Shown here: positions 18,968 through 28,922 of the stretch, piece by piece
How the letters are laid out: the number at the start of each line of letters is the position of its first letter
Position numbering within the stretch: position 1 is the first letter of the stretch
Source of the DNA: Gemmatimonadota bacterium
GTDB lineage: Bacteria > Gemmatimonadota > Gemmatimonadetes > Gemmatimonadales > Gemmatimonadaceae
Direction of reading: 5' to 3'
NCBI GenBank assembly: GCA_031127075.1
Contig: JARIFA010000017.1
Location: forward strand, 1-37,886
Length of the DNA: 37,886 nt
Position numbers and translations under genes: made by a program
Notes under the pieces: model-generated
What the model was told of the DNA's origin: nothing
Database searches by the model: none
What the model saw: the letters and a program-made list of their open reading frames with translations, nothing else

Positions 18968-20238
18968 CCGAGGCGGTCCACGCCCAGCCAGGCGCGCAGC
19001 GCCTCCGGGACCGCGACCGATCCATCCGCCTGCTGGTAGTGCTCGAGGATCGCCGCGAAGATCCGCGGGAAGGCGAGGCCGGACCCGTTCAGCGTGTAGA
19101 CGTGACGTGGCTTCTCGCCGGGGGCCGGACGGAAGCGGATGTTGGCACGCCGCGCCTGGAAGTCGGTGAAGACGGAGCACGACGACACCTCGAGCCACTT
19201 CCCGACCCCGGGCGCGAAGACCTCGAGGTCGTACGTCTTCGCGCTGCCGAAGCCAAGATCGCCCGCGGCGAGGAGCACGACGCGGTACGGGAGGCCGAGC
19301 CGCTGCAGCACCGCTTCGGCGTGCCCCAGCAGGAGTTGCAGCTGCGCCTCGCCGTCCTCGGGACGGCAGTACCGGACCAGCTCGACCTTGTCGAACTCGT
19401 GCACGCGAAGGACGCCGCGCGTGTCCTTCCCCGCCGAGCCCGCTTCGCGCCGGAAGCATGGGCTGTAGGCGCAGAGCGCCATCGGGAGCGACTCCCCCGC
19501 GACGATCTCATCCCGATACAGGTTCGTGACGGGCACCTCGGCGGTCGGGATGAGGAAGAGCTCCTCGTCCCGCAGCGCGTACATGTCGTCCTCGAACTTC
19601 GGGAGCTGCCCGGTACCAATCATCGAGGCCCGATTCACGAGGACGGGGACCCAGGTCTCCTCGTAGCCGAACTCGCCGGTGTGCAGGTCGAGCATCGCGT
19701 TCATGAAGGACCGGATCATCCGGGCGCCGAGGCCGCGATAGACGACGAATCCCGAACCGGCGATCTTGGCACCGCGCTCGAGGTCGAGCAGTCCGAGGGC
19801 CGCGCCGACCTCCCAATGCGGCTTCAGCCCGTCCGCCGCGCGTGGCGTCCCCCAGGTGCGCACGACCACGTTGTACGTCTCGTCGCCCTCGGGAACGTCG
19901 GGGAGCGGGATGTTGGGGATGCCGAGGAGGAGCTCGGTCAGGCGCGACTCGGTGGGGCCGAGCTGCGCCTCGAACGCGGCGATCTCTTCGCCGAGGCCGC
20001 GCGCGAGCTCCATGTCCGCGCTCGCGTCCTCGCCGGCCTTCTTCTTGCGGCCGACGATCTGGGTGGTCGCATTGCGCTGCGCCTTCTTGTCCTCGACCGC
20101 CTGGATCATCCGACGCCGGTCGCGGTCGAGCGCCTCGGCCTCGTCGATCGCGGGGCCGTAGGTCGCAAGTGCTCCCCGGCGGCGCATCGCCTCTCGCAGC
20201 CGGTCGGCGTCTTCACGGATCGTCTTCAGGTCGTGCAC
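18964..20238 (-). CDS. serS: Serine--tRNA ligase
   Basis: SerRS is a class II synthetase that charges tRNA(Ser) and tRNA(Sec) with serine in the cytoplasm. The 424-residue protein has the N-terminal coiled-coil arm that holds the tRNA (about 1-105). Class II motif 2 reads FRREAGSAGKDTRGVLRVHEF and motif 3 lies in LNGSGLAFPRIFAAILEHYQ. TAEVPVTNLY binds the serine substrate. The gene follows the lipoprotein gene by two bases and overlaps pcrA by four, placing it in the lipoprotein-serS-pcrA-gatCAB operon. Confidence 0.98.
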   Translation of the reverse strand: MHDLKTIREDADRLREAMRRRGALATYGPAIDEAEALDRDRRRMIQAVEDKKAQRNATTQIVGRKKKAGEDASADMELARGLGEEIAAFEAQLGPTESRLTELLLGIPNIPLPDVPEGDETYNVVVRTWGTPRAADGLKPHWEVGAALGLLDLERGAKIAGSGFVVYRGLGARMIRSFMNAMLDLHTGEFGYEETWVPVLVNRASMIGTGQLPKFEDDMYALRDEELFLIPTAEVPVTNLYRDEIVAGESLPMALCAYSPCFRREAGSAGKDTRGVLRVHEFDKVELVRYCRPEDGEAQLQLLLGHAEAVLQRLGLPYRVVLLAAGDLGFGSAKTYDLEVFAPGVGKWLEVSSCSVFTDFQARRANIRFRPAPGEKPRHVYTLNGSGLAFPRIFAAILEHYQQADGSVAVPEALRAWLGVDRLG

Positions 20239-20240
20239 GG

Positions 20241-20822
20241 TCAGAACTCCGGCACGCCGTCGGCGAGGGACCGGAAGCCGCAGTTCGGGTTGATGCGGGC
20301 GAGCAGGACGATCTTCCGCGTCACCGGATCGGCGCTCTCCACGTAGAGCTTGGCGTAGACCTGCTGCCGGAGCTCGAACTGGCAGTACAGCGAGGTGGAG
20401 CGGACGCCGAACGACTCGCCCGGGCTCACCACGAGCGTCGAGTCATCCACCCAGCCCGTGCTCGGCACCTCGAGGATCGTGTTGTAGAGGCCGGACAGGC
20501 GCTGCAACGCGACCCCGCGCGTCCCCGTGATCGGCTGGACCACCCGACTGACGGGAAGCACGACGACGCGCCCATCCGCGTCGATGTCGAACGCGATGTC
20601 GAACGAGCCGCTGACGTCGAGGCGGCTCACCGTCGCCGTCGGGACTACGAGCGCGGACGGGAGCGTCGCCGGGGAGCCGGAGAGCGCCCAGACCTCGAAG
20701 CCGCGGTCGAAGTTCGAGAGGCGCGCCTGGAGCTGAAAGGGATCGTCACAGGCGGTGGCGGCACTCGCGAGCCCGAGGACCGCGAGGAGACGCGCCGATC
20801 GACGAAGGAGCGGAAGAGGCAT
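20241..20822 (-). CDS. Putative lipoprotein of unknown function
   Basis: I do not recognise this 193-residue protein. Residues 1-24 form an Arg-rich signal peptide with a hydrophobic core (LLAVLGLASAATA). Cys25 follows in an ATAC context, a loose lipobox, so it is probably anchored to a membrane. The mature part is beta-rich, with alternating Val/Leu/Ser strands and a late Cys pair (SLYCQFEL and NPNCGF). The frame is open upstream, but only as GC-rich overlap with the divergent genes. It is the first gene before serS (two-base gap). It lacks a ribosome-binding site, and a TACCTT box ends six bases before the ATG. Confidence 0.75.
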   Translation of the reverse strand: MPLPLLRRSARLLAVLGLASAATACDDPFQLQARLSNFDRGFEVWALSGSPATLPSALVVPTATVSRLDVSGSFDIAFDIDADGRVVVLPVSRVVQPITGTRGVALQRLSGLYNTILEVPSTGWVDDSTLVVSPGESFGVRSTSLYCQFELRQQVYAKLYVESADPVTRKIVLLARINPNCGFRSLADGVPEF

Positions 20823-20828
20823 ACCGGA

Positions 20829-20857
20829 AAGGTAGTCTTCCCCACCGGGGGACGACA
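20829..20857 (-). promoter_or_regulatory. Weak candidate promoter of the lipoprotein-serS-gatCAB operon
   Basis: TACCTT at 20829-20834 equals the -10 box of the scpA promoter. The -35 position 17 bases upstream (20852-20857, TGTCGT) is a poor match. If real, transcription would start at or next to the ATG at 20822, another leaderless arrangement. Confidence 0.28.
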
Positions 20858-20868
20858 GCGGAAACGGC

Positions 20869-20897
20869 TTGACTTCGCCGTCGCGGAGCCCCTCCTT
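20869..20897 (+). promoter_or_regulatory. Weak candidate promoter of the receiver-domain gene
   Basis: TTGACT at 20869-20874 matches the -35 box found at five other operons here. The -10 position 17 bases on reads CTCCTT (20892-20897), which is weak. It lies in the 111-bp divergent gap upstream of the GTG at 20934. Confidence 0.28.
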
Positions 20898-20933
20898 TTC
20901 CCGGTCCCCTCCCCGCCCCCGAGCCCCGCCCGC

Positions 20934-21335
20934 GTGACGACGCCCACGACCGAGCCGCCGATCGAGGTCCTCGTCGCCGACGACGAGCCGCACATCGGCC
21001 GCATCATCGAGACCAAGCTCTCGCAGGGGCCCTTCCGCGTGACTCTCGTCTATGACGGCGTGGAGGCGATCGCCGCCCTCGAAGCGAACCCGGGCATCCG
21101 CGGCGTGGTGCTCGATTTGATGATGCCGAGACTCTCCGGACTCGATGTCCTCGACCGCCTGCGGCAGGATCCGCGGTGGCGGACCCTCCCCTGCCTCATC
21201 CTGACGGCGGCCGGGCAGGACCATCAGGAGAGCGAAGCGCGGCGGCGCGGCGCAGACGATTTCATGACCAAGCCGTTCAGCCCGAAGCGGCTCTACGCGC
21301 GCGTCAGTGAGCTCTGCGGGGCCGACCCCGCGTGA
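20934..21335 (+). CDS. Stand-alone response regulator receiver protein
   Basis: This is a CheY-like receiver domain with no output domain. From the GTG at 20934 it is 133 residues. The acidic pocket Asp16-Asp17 (VADDEPHIG), the phospho-acceptor Asp61 in VVLDLMMPRLSG, a Thr in LILTAAGQ and the Lys in TKPFSP are all present, so it should be phosphorylatable. No histidine kinase gene is in the window. It may signal by protein-protein contact. It is 28 bases upstream of the mannose-1-phosphate guanylyltransferase gene and is probably co-transcribed with it, but a functional link is only inferred. Confidence 0.88.
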   Translation: MTTPTTEPPIEVLVADDEPHIGRIIETKLSQGPFRVTLVYDGVEAIAALEANPGIRGVVLDLMMPRLSGLDVLDRLRQDPRWRTLPCLILTAAGQDHQESEARRRGADDFMTKPFSPKRLYARVSELCGADPA

Positions 21336-21363
21336 TGCGCCCGACGTGCGTTCCGGTGCGATC

Positions 21364-22407
21364 ATGAGCGCCCCCCTCTTCGCGGTCGTCCTCGCCGGCG
21401 GCGTCGGCTCGCGGTTCTGGCCACTGAGCACCCCGCAGCGGCCGAAACAGTTGCTCCCCCTGATCGGCGAGACGCCGATGCTCGCCGAGACCGTCGAGCG
21501 GCTCGAGCCGCTGGTGGGTCGCGAGCGCATCCTGGTGCTCACGAGCGCGCGGCTCCGGGAGCCAATCCTCGCCGCCGTCCCGACCCTCACGGCGGACCAA
21601 CTCCTCCTCGAGCCGCGCGCGGCCGGTACCGCCGCCGCGCTCACTTGGGCGGCCGCCGAGGTGCGCCGACGCGGAGGACCCGATGCCCGCATGGTCTGCG
21701 TGCACGCGGACTGGGCCATCGGCGATGCGGCGCGATTCCGCGCCACCCTCGCCGCCGCGGCCGAGGCGGCCGCGTCCCACGGGGCGCTCGCGACGGTCGG
21801 CATCGTCCCGACGCGCCCGGATCCCGGCTTCGGCTACATCCAACCGGGGCCGGACCGCGCCCCGGGGGTGCGTGCGGTCGCCCGGTTCGTCGAAAAACCC
21901 GACATCCCGCGTGCCACCCAAATGATGGCGGACGGCTTTCTCTGGAACTCCGGGATCTTTGCGTGGCGCGCGCAAGACCTCCTCGACGAGGTCCGTGCGG
22001 TGACACCGGAGCTCGGCCCCGCGCTGGCACAGACGGAAGCGGGCGCCGACGCGTTCTTCGGCGCCGTGACCGCGGGCGTCAGCATCGATGTCGGCGTCCT
22101 CGAGCGGAGCCGCCGCGTGGTGGTACTGGCCGGTGACTTCGGCTGGGACGACGTCGGGACGTGGGCGGCGTTGCAGCGGGTTCGCCGGCACGATGCCGAC
22201 GGCAACGCCAGCTTCGGCCGGGTGGTGACCCAACGGGCGATGCGCAACGTCGTGCACGCCGAGGGGAGTGCGGTCGTGCTCTACGGCGTCTCCGATCTCG
22301 TCGTCGTGGTGCGCGACGGGGTGACGCTCGTCACGACCGTGGATCTCGCGCAGGACCTGAAGGCGCTCGTCGAGCATCTGCCGCCCGATCTGAAGGAGCT
22401 GGCGTGA
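21364..22407 (+). CDS. manC: Mannose-1-phosphate guanylyltransferase
   Basis: This enzyme makes GDP-mannose from mannose-1-phosphate and GTP for glycan synthesis. From the ATG at 21364 the protein is 347 residues. The nucleotide-binding loop LAGGVGSRFWPLS is at 10-22 with RPKQLLPL at 26-33. GYIQPG, FVEKPD, WNSGIFAWRA and GWDDVGTWAAL follow, all typical of the GMP family. It lacks the C-terminal isomerase domain of bifunctional ManC/AlgA types. The stop overlaps the next gene's GTG by four bases, so the two nucleotide-sugar genes are coupled. Confidence 0.92.
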   Translation: MSAPLFAVVLAGGVGSRFWPLSTPQRPKQLLPLIGETPMLAETVERLEPLVGRERILVLTSARLREPILAAVPTLTADQLLLEPRAAGTAAALTWAAAEVRRRGGPDARMVCVHADWAIGDAARFRATLAAAAEAAASHGALATVGIVPTRPDPGFGYIQPGPDRAPGVRAVARFVEKPDIPRATQMMADGFLWNSGIFAWRAQDLLDEVRAVTPELGPALAQTEAGADAFFGAVTAGVSIDVGVLERSRRVVVLAGDFGWDDVGTWAALQRVRRHDADGNASFGRVVTQRAMRNVVHAEGSAVVLYGVSDLVVVVRDGVTLVTTVDLAQDLKALVEHLPPDLKELA

Positions 22408-23612
22408 GCGGAATCGTGCTGTACGACGACGCGGTCGCGCGTGCCTTCGCCCCCTTCGCGCGGACGCGACCCGCCGGGGAGCTCGTGGCGGGCGCGCTGC
22501 TGACGCGTCGCCGCTGGGAGTCCGTGCTCGGTCGATCGGCCGTCGGATTCGTCTCGGCGCCGCACCTGGCCTCGTTCGAGGAGTTCGACGCGCCGCCCGC
22601 CGTCAGCGACACGATTCCCGCCGGGACCTGGCTCGTGAACAGTCGCTGCTGCCCCACCCTCGAGGCATCGGCCGCAGGGACCGCGACGGTGCTCGTCGTC
22701 GATGGGATGATCGGTGCGGTGCGCTTGGCCGAGCCGTTGCCGCTCGCGGCGTTGGTGGATGGCGTGGCGTCCCTCGATGCGCTCGCGCCGCGCACCGGGA
22801 TCCGCACCACCCTCGCGGGGTGGTGGCTGAGTGCTGTCTGGGACCTCGTCGGCCACCTCCCCGCGATGCTCGCCGCCGACGCGGGCGCGCTCGCGACCCG
22901 TACAGGCACGACTCCGGCCCTCCCCTCCGGAGTGCAGGTCATCGGGACCCATCCCGTGGTGATTGCTGCGGACGCGCGCATCGAGCCTCAGGTGGTGATC
23001 GACGCGACCACCGGCGCGGTCGTCATCGGTGCGGGCGCGACCGTGCAGGCCTTCACGCGGCTGCAGGGTCCCGTGGTGATCGCGCCGGGTGCCGCGGTGC
23101 TGGGGGGACGCCTCGCCTGCGTCAGCATCGGCGAGGGCGCCAAGGTGCACGGGGAGCTCTCCGTGTCGATCGTCATCGGCCACGCGAACAAGGGTCACGA
23201 CGGCTTCGTCGGCCACTCGATCATCGGCCGGTGGGCGAACCTCGGCGCCGGGACGATCACCAGCAACCTGAAGAACTCGTACGGGCCGGTGAGCTGTTGG
23301 ACCCCGACCGGATTGCGGGAGACTGGGCTGCAGTTCCTCGGCGCCCTGATCGGGGACCATGCCAAGACGGGGATCGGGACCCGCCTCACGACCGGCTGCG
23401 TGGTCGGGGCCGGCGCGAACGTCGTCGACGACGGCGTCACGCCGAAGGCGGTGCCGCCGTTCGCCTGGGGCGCGCCCCCGGCGTGGGGCACATACGACGT
23501 GGAGCGCTTCCTGTCGGTGGCCGAACGCGTGATGGCTCGGCGCGGCGTACGACTCACGGATGGCGGCCGCGCGCAGCTCCGCACGGCGCACGCCACCCGC
23601 GACGCCGGCTGA
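22404..23612 (+). CDS. GlmU-like putative sugar nucleotidyltransferase / acyltransferase
   Basis: This 402-residue protein starts at a GTG that overlaps the manC stop (GTGA). Residues 1-170 are a divergent nucleotidyltransferase-like region with RTRPAGELVAGALLTRRRWE, as in the alternative GlmU family of Bacteroidetes and relatives. From about 180 a left-handed beta-helix of hexapeptide repeats follows (VVIGAGATVQ, IGEGAKVHGEL, GAGTITSNLKNSYG, IGIGTRLTTG-like turns). The predicted role is GlcNAc-1-phosphate or related nucleotide-sugar synthesis. Canonical GlmU has the usual LAAGKGTRM loop, which is absent here, so substrate and reaction are uncertain. Confidence 0.8.
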   Translation: MSGIVLYDDAVARAFAPFARTRPAGELVAGALLTRRRWESVLGRSAVGFVSAPHLASFEEFDAPPAVSDTIPAGTWLVNSRCCPTLEASAAGTATVLVVDGMIGAVRLAEPLPLAALVDGVASLDALAPRTGIRTTLAGWWLSAVWDLVGHLPAMLAADAGALATRTGTTPALPSGVQVIGTHPVVIAADARIEPQVVIDATTGAVVIGAGATVQAFTRLQGPVVIAPGAAVLGGRLACVSIGEGAKVHGELSVSIVIGHANKGHDGFVGHSIIGRWANLGAGTITSNLKNSYGPVSCWTPTGLRETGLQFLGALIGDHAKTGIGTRLTTGCVVGAGANVVDDGVTPKAVPPFAWGAPPAWGTYDVERFLSVAERVMARRGVRLTDGGRAQLRTAHATRDAG

Positions 23613-23628
23613 GGCCGCCCCCGCTCCG

Positions 23629-24438
23629 ATGCGCGGTTGGACCCTTGGGAGCGGAAGCTCCGGCAACGCGCTCGTCCTCGAGAGCGGCCCGCATCGCCTG
23701 CTGATCGACTGCGGGTTCGGGCCGCGCGCCGTCGCGACACGACTCCAGACGATCGGGGTCGCGCCGGAGTCGATCGGCGGTCTGCTGATCACGCACGAAC
23801 ACGAGGATCACGCCGTCGGCGCGGCGCGGGCGCAGAAGAAGTATCGATGGCCGGTGATCGCGACAGCCGGGACGCTCGGGGCGCTCTCCGCGGTGGAAGC
23901 ACGGTGGCGACAGCCGGTTACCGCCGGCGCGACGCATGCGACGGATGGGTTTCTGATCGAAGCGGTGGAGGTGCCGCACGATGCGACGCAGCCCTGCGCG
24001 TTCGTCGTGACGGCTACCGCGACCGGCGCGCGCGTGGGGATCGCCCACGACCTCGGTGCGGTCCCCGACGCCCTGCGCACCGCCTTCGGCCGCTGTGATG
24101 CGCTCTGCCTCGAGGCGAACCACGACACGGAGATGCTGCGCACCGGGCCCTACCCGCCCGCGCTGCAGGCGCGGGTGCGCGGCGGGCGTGGTCACCTGAG
24201 CAACGCCGCATGTGGCGTGCTCGCCACCGAGTTGGCACATCCCGGTCTCCGCGGTGTCGTACTCCTGCACCTCAGCGCGGTGAACAACACACCCGAGGTG
24301 GCGGGCAGAACGGTGGAGGCGGCGCTCCGCCGCGGGGGGCATCGCGCGCGGGTGCGGGTGGCGCCGCGGCGCGAGGTAGCGGTGGCGTTCGATCTCGATG
24401 GGCCGAGGCGCGCCGGACAGTTGGCGCTGCCGCTGTAA
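23629..24438 (+). CDS. MBL-fold metallo-hydrolase (YycJ/WalJ-like)
   Basis: This is a metallo-beta-lactamase-fold protein. From the ATG at 23629 it is 269 residues. The metal motif THEHEDHAVG (HEHEDH at 56-61) lies after LIDCGF, and HDLGAV and LEANHD supply later ligands. The opening TLGSGSSGNALVLESG is characteristic of the YycJ/WalJ group, proposed DNA or RNA 5'-exonucleases in cell-wall and repair contexts. An earlier in-frame ATG at 23560 would overlap the previous gene. I chose 23629 because the family begins there. The gap after the preceding stop is 16 bases. Confidence 0.85.
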   Translation: MRGWTLGSGSSGNALVLESGPHRLLIDCGFGPRAVATRLQTIGVAPESIGGLLITHEHEDHAVGAARAQKKYRWPVIATAGTLGALSAVEARWRQPVTAGATHATDGFLIEAVEVPHDATQPCAFVVTATATGARVGIAHDLGAVPDALRTAFGRCDALCLEANHDTEMLRTGPYPPALQARVRGGRGHLSNAACGVLATELAHPGLRGVVLLHLSAVNNTPEVAGRTVEAALRRGGHRARVRVAPRREVAVAFDLDGPRRAGQLALPL

Positions 24439-24524
24439 CGGTCGCCCTGACCGCGCCATCATCGTCGCGGGCTCGGCTCGCGCGCGGTCTGTCGGCTCCC
24501 AATGGGGAGTGCTATTCTTCCTTT

Positions 24525-24530
24525 TATAAT
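24525..24530 (+). promoter_or_regulatory. -10 box of the sulP-can promoter
   Basis: A perfect TATAAT lies in the 119-bp gap between the MBL gene and the SulP gene, in a locally AT-rich run. The predicted start is near 24537, leaving about 20 nt before the ATG at 24558. No good -35 box is seen at 16-18 bp upstream, and no clear ribosome-binding site follows. Confidence 0.5.
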
Positions 24531-24557
24531 CCTCGGGTCCTTCGCCCCTCCCCCGTC

Positions 24558-26114
24558 ATGACGACTCCCTCCAGTTCCTCCGCCATCGATTGGCGCGCCG
24601 ATTTCCCGGCGTCCATCGTCGTGTTCCTTGTGGCGCTCCCGCTCTGCCTCGGCATCGCACTCGCCTCCGGCGCGCCGCTCTTCGCGGGGATCATCGCCGG
24701 GGTGGTCGGCGGACTCCTCGTCGCCCCGATCAGCGGCTCCGCCCTGATGGTGAGCGGTCCGGCCGCGGGGCTCACGGCGATCGTCCTCGCCGCCATCACC
24801 CAGCTCGGGGACTATCGCGCCTTCCTCGTCGCCGTGGTGCTCGGTGGCGTGTTGCAGCTGGTGCTCGCCGCCGCTCGCGCCGGCATCATCGGCTACTACT
24901 TCCCCTCCTCGGTCATCAAGGGGATGCTCTCGGCGATCGGGATCGTCCTCATCCTCAAGCAGTTCCCGCACGCCGTGGGCTACGACGCCGACGCGATGGG
25001 GAACGAATCGTTCCGACAGACGACCGAGGGGACGACCTTCTCGGCGCTCGGTGATGCGCTGGCGACGCTACAGCACGGCGCGGTGGTCGTCTCCGTTCTC
25101 GCCTTAGTGATCCTCTTCCTGTGGCCAAAGACACCGCTGGCCAAGGTGAAGCTCCTCCCCGCCCCGCTCGTCGCCGTGCTCCTCGGCGTGGCGCTGAACG
25201 CTGTCTTCGCCGCCGTCGCGCCGGGCCTCGCCATCGAGGCGAGCCATCTCGTCGCCCTGCCGATGCCGACGAACGGCGCCGAGTGGGCGGCGCAGTTCAC
25301 GTCGCCGCTCTGGAGCGCCCTGACGAACCCGGCGGTCTGGCGGATCGGGGTGACGCTCGGCATCGTCGCCTCGCTCGAGACCCTCCTCTCCCTCGAGGCG
25401 ACGGACAAGATGGATCCGTACAAGCGCGAGGCGCCGCCGAACCGCGAACTCGTCGCGCAGGGCGTGGGGAACATCGCCTCGGGGCTCCTCGGCGGCCTGC
25501 CGCTGACGGGCGTGATCGTGCGGTCGGCGGCGAATGTCGGTGCCGGTGCGCGGACCCGCTGGTCGGCGATCCTGCACTCCGTGCTCCTCACCCTCGCCGT
25601 GGTGACGATCCCCGTCCTGCTCAATCGGATCCCGCTCGCCGCGCTCGCCGCCATCCTGCTGCACACCGGATGGAAGCTCGCACATCCGCAGATCGGGCGG
25701 GCGCTCTGGCGGCAGGGGCCGTCGCAATTCGTGCCCTACGCCGCCACGATCATCGTCGTGTTGGTGACCGATCTGCTCGTCGGAATCGCCGTCGGGATGA
25801 CGGTCGGCGTGTTCTTCCTGCTGAAGGAGATGCTACAGAGCCCGCCGTACACGGAGGTGAGTCCGAAGGGGGCCGTGCTGCGGCGTTTGGAGCTCCATCC
25901 GTACGTGAACTTCCTGAACAAGGGCGCGCTCGTGAGCGCCCTCGAGGGGATGCCCGAGGGATCGCGCCTGGAGCTCGATGGCCGGCAGCTCCGCCGCATC
26001 GATCCCGACGTGCTCGAGGTGATTCACAACTTCCGCGAGACCGCCGCACTCCGCGGCATCGACTACCGACTCGTCAGCGTCCCGGAGACCTCCTCCGGCG
26101 CCGGCGCGCACTGA
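24558..26114 (+). CDS. SulP family inorganic anion (probably bicarbonate) transporter
   Basis: SulP/SLC26 carriers move sulfate, bicarbonate or other anions across the inner membrane. The 518-residue protein has the N-terminal membrane block (FPASIVVFLVALPLCLGIALASG, then the SGPAAGLTAIV motif). GYYFPSSVIKGMLSAIGI and the SLETLLSLEATDKMDP region conserved in the family follow, with about 10-12 hydrophobic helices in all. A C-terminal STAS-like domain runs from about 450. The next gene, 21 bases on, is a beta-carbonic anhydrase. This pairing is a known hint that the substrate is bicarbonate; it is inference here. Confidence 0.9.
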   Translation: MTTPSSSSAIDWRADFPASIVVFLVALPLCLGIALASGAPLFAGIIAGVVGGLLVAPISGSALMVSGPAAGLTAIVLAAITQLGDYRAFLVAVVLGGVLQLVLAAARAGIIGYYFPSSVIKGMLSAIGIVLILKQFPHAVGYDADAMGNESFRQTTEGTTFSALGDALATLQHGAVVVSVLALVILFLWPKTPLAKVKLLPAPLVAVLLGVALNAVFAAVAPGLAIEASHLVALPMPTNGAEWAAQFTSPLWSALTNPAVWRIGVTLGIVASLETLLSLEATDKMDPYKREAPPNRELVAQGVGNIASGLLGGLPLTGVIVRSAANVGAGARTRWSAILHSVLLTLAVVTIPVLLNRIPLAALAAILLHTGWKLAHPQIGRALWRQGPSQFVPYAATIIVVLVTDLLVGIAVGMTVGVFFLLKEMLQSPPYTEVSPKGAVLRRLELHPYVNFLNKGALVSALEGMPEGSRLELDGRQLRRIDPDVLEVIHNFRETAALRGIDYRLVSVPETSSGAGAH

Positions 26115-26135
26115 CCCCCCCCCGGGAGCCCACGG

Positions 26136-26765
26136 ATGAAGCACTATCAGCGATTGATCGAGAACAACGCCGCCTGGGCGCAGGAGATGGTCGGGCAGGA
26201 CGCCGACTTCTTCGCGAAGCGCGAGGCGAAACAGACGCCGCACTATCTCGTCATCGGCTGCTCGGACAGCCGCGTTCCGCTCGAATTGATGACCGGCGCG
26301 CTCCCGGGGGAGATGTTCGTCCACCGCAACATCGGCAACCAGGTCTGGGAGACGGACCTGAATCTCATCTCGGTTGTGCAGTTCGCCGTTGGGGTCCTGG
26401 ACGTGGAGCACGTGATCGTCTGCGGCCACTCGAACTGTGGCGCCTTGAAGGCCGCCCAGGGGCCCGCGACCAACGGCATGATCGACAACTGGCTCTCGGA
26501 CATCCGGAACGTCATCCGGTGGAACAGCTCGGAGCTCGCCTCGTGCGCGACGGACGAGGCGCGCCTCCACCTCCTGTCGCGCCTCAACGTGATGCAGCAG
26601 GTCGGCGTGCTGAGCCGGATGCCGATCATCCGGGACTTCTGGACGCGCGGGAAGCGCCCGATGCTGCATGGCTGGGTCTACGACATCGGTTCGGGATTGA
26701 TCGAACGCGTGGTCGAGCAGGTCGATAGCGCCGAGCGCGCGGCGGAGCTGCTGCCGCGGAACTGA
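26136..26765 (+). CDS. can: Beta-class carbonic anhydrase
   Basis: This zinc enzyme interconverts CO2 and bicarbonate. The 209-residue protein has the zinc ligands Cys42 (IGCSDSRVP, with the Asp44-Arg46 dyad), His98 and Cys101 (CGHSNCGAL). The HRNIGNQV block confirms the beta class. The length is normal and there is no signal peptide, so it should act in the cytoplasm. It is co-transcribed with the SulP transporter (gap 26115-26135). Together they could supply bicarbonate for carboxylation reactions or pH control. A strong hairpin follows the gene. Confidence 0.96.
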   Translation: MKHYQRLIENNAAWAQEMVGQDADFFAKREAKQTPHYLVIGCSDSRVPLELMTGALPGEMFVHRNIGNQVWETDLNLISVVQFAVGVLDVEHVIVCGHSNCGALKAAQGPATNGMIDNWLSDIRNVIRWNSSELASCATDEARLHLLSRLNVMQQVGVLSRMPIIRDFWTRGKRPMLHGWVYDIGSGLIERVVEQVDSAERAAELLPRN

Positions 26766-26820
26766 GGCCGCGGTGCGGTCGCGATCGCACCGCCCCGCTC
26801 GCCCATCGTGCGCCGTCGCC

Positions 26821-26836
26821 CCCGTCTGCTGACGGG
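26821..26836 (+). repeat. Small perfect hairpin after can
   Basis: Six bases, a four-base loop and six complementary bases (CCCGTC, TGCT, GACGGG) form a tight hairpin 55 bases after the can stop. It sits directly upstream of the large palindrome and may help protect or terminate the can transcript. Confidence 0.45.
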
Positions 26837-26841
26837 GAGCA

Positions 26842-26885
26842 AACCAAAGCGCCCCGGTCGCGATCGCGACCGGGGCGCTTTGGTT
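26842..26885. terminator. 44-bp perfect palindrome, bidirectional terminator
   Basis: The sequence is a perfect inverted repeat centred between 26863 and 26864 (22 bp per arm, no unpaired loop in the duplex). The flanks are A/T-rich and the core is GC-rich. It lies between the convergent can (plus) and groEL (minus) genes. The outer arms supply short U-rich ends in either direction. It probably terminates both transcripts. Confidence 0.78.
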
Positions 26886-26900
26886 ACCGGCGTTTGCGGC

Positions 26901-28565
<1,665 letters not shown>

Positions 28566-28868
28566 TTACTTGACGATCGCGAGGATGTCGCTCTCGCGGA
28601 GGATGAGGAGCTGCTCCCCGTCGATGGTGACCTCGGTGCCCGAGTACTTGCCGTAGAGCACCTTGTCGCCCGTCTTGACCTCCATCGGGACGCGCTTGCC
28701 GTCCTCGGTGCGGCCGGGACCGACGGCGATCACCTCGCCCTGCTGCGGCTTCTCCTTCGCCGTATCGGGGATGTAGAGCCCGCCGCGCATCTGCTCGGCC
28801 TCCTCCATCGCCTTGACGACGACGCGGTCGGCCAGGGGCGCGACCTTCTCGCTGGCATTCTTCGCCAT
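28566..28868 (-). CDS. groES: Co-chaperonin GroES (10 kDa)
   Basis: GroES caps the GroEL chamber. The 100-residue protein has [35 protein letters not shown] N-terminal strands and the mobile loop. [24 protein letters not shown] and the [11 protein letters not shown]-terminus follow. A GGAG ribosome-binding site lies about 11 bases upstream of the ATG. Transcription is governed by the promoter at 28957-28985 and the CIRCE operator. Confidence 0.98.
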   Translation of the reverse strand: MAKNASEKVAPLADRVVVKAMEEAEQMRGGLYIPDTAKEKPQQGEVIAVGPGRTEDGKRVPMEVKTGDKVLYGKYSGTEVTIDGEQLLILRESDILAIVK

Positions 28869-28922
28869 GGATCAGATTCTCCAACAGTGTGAGTGAAATG
28901 TTGTGGGATGACCCACCATGCG

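Noticed and set aside
20823..21803. Upstream extension of the lipoprotein gene
   Set aside because: It runs antisense through the receiver and manC genes; the signal peptide begins at 20822.
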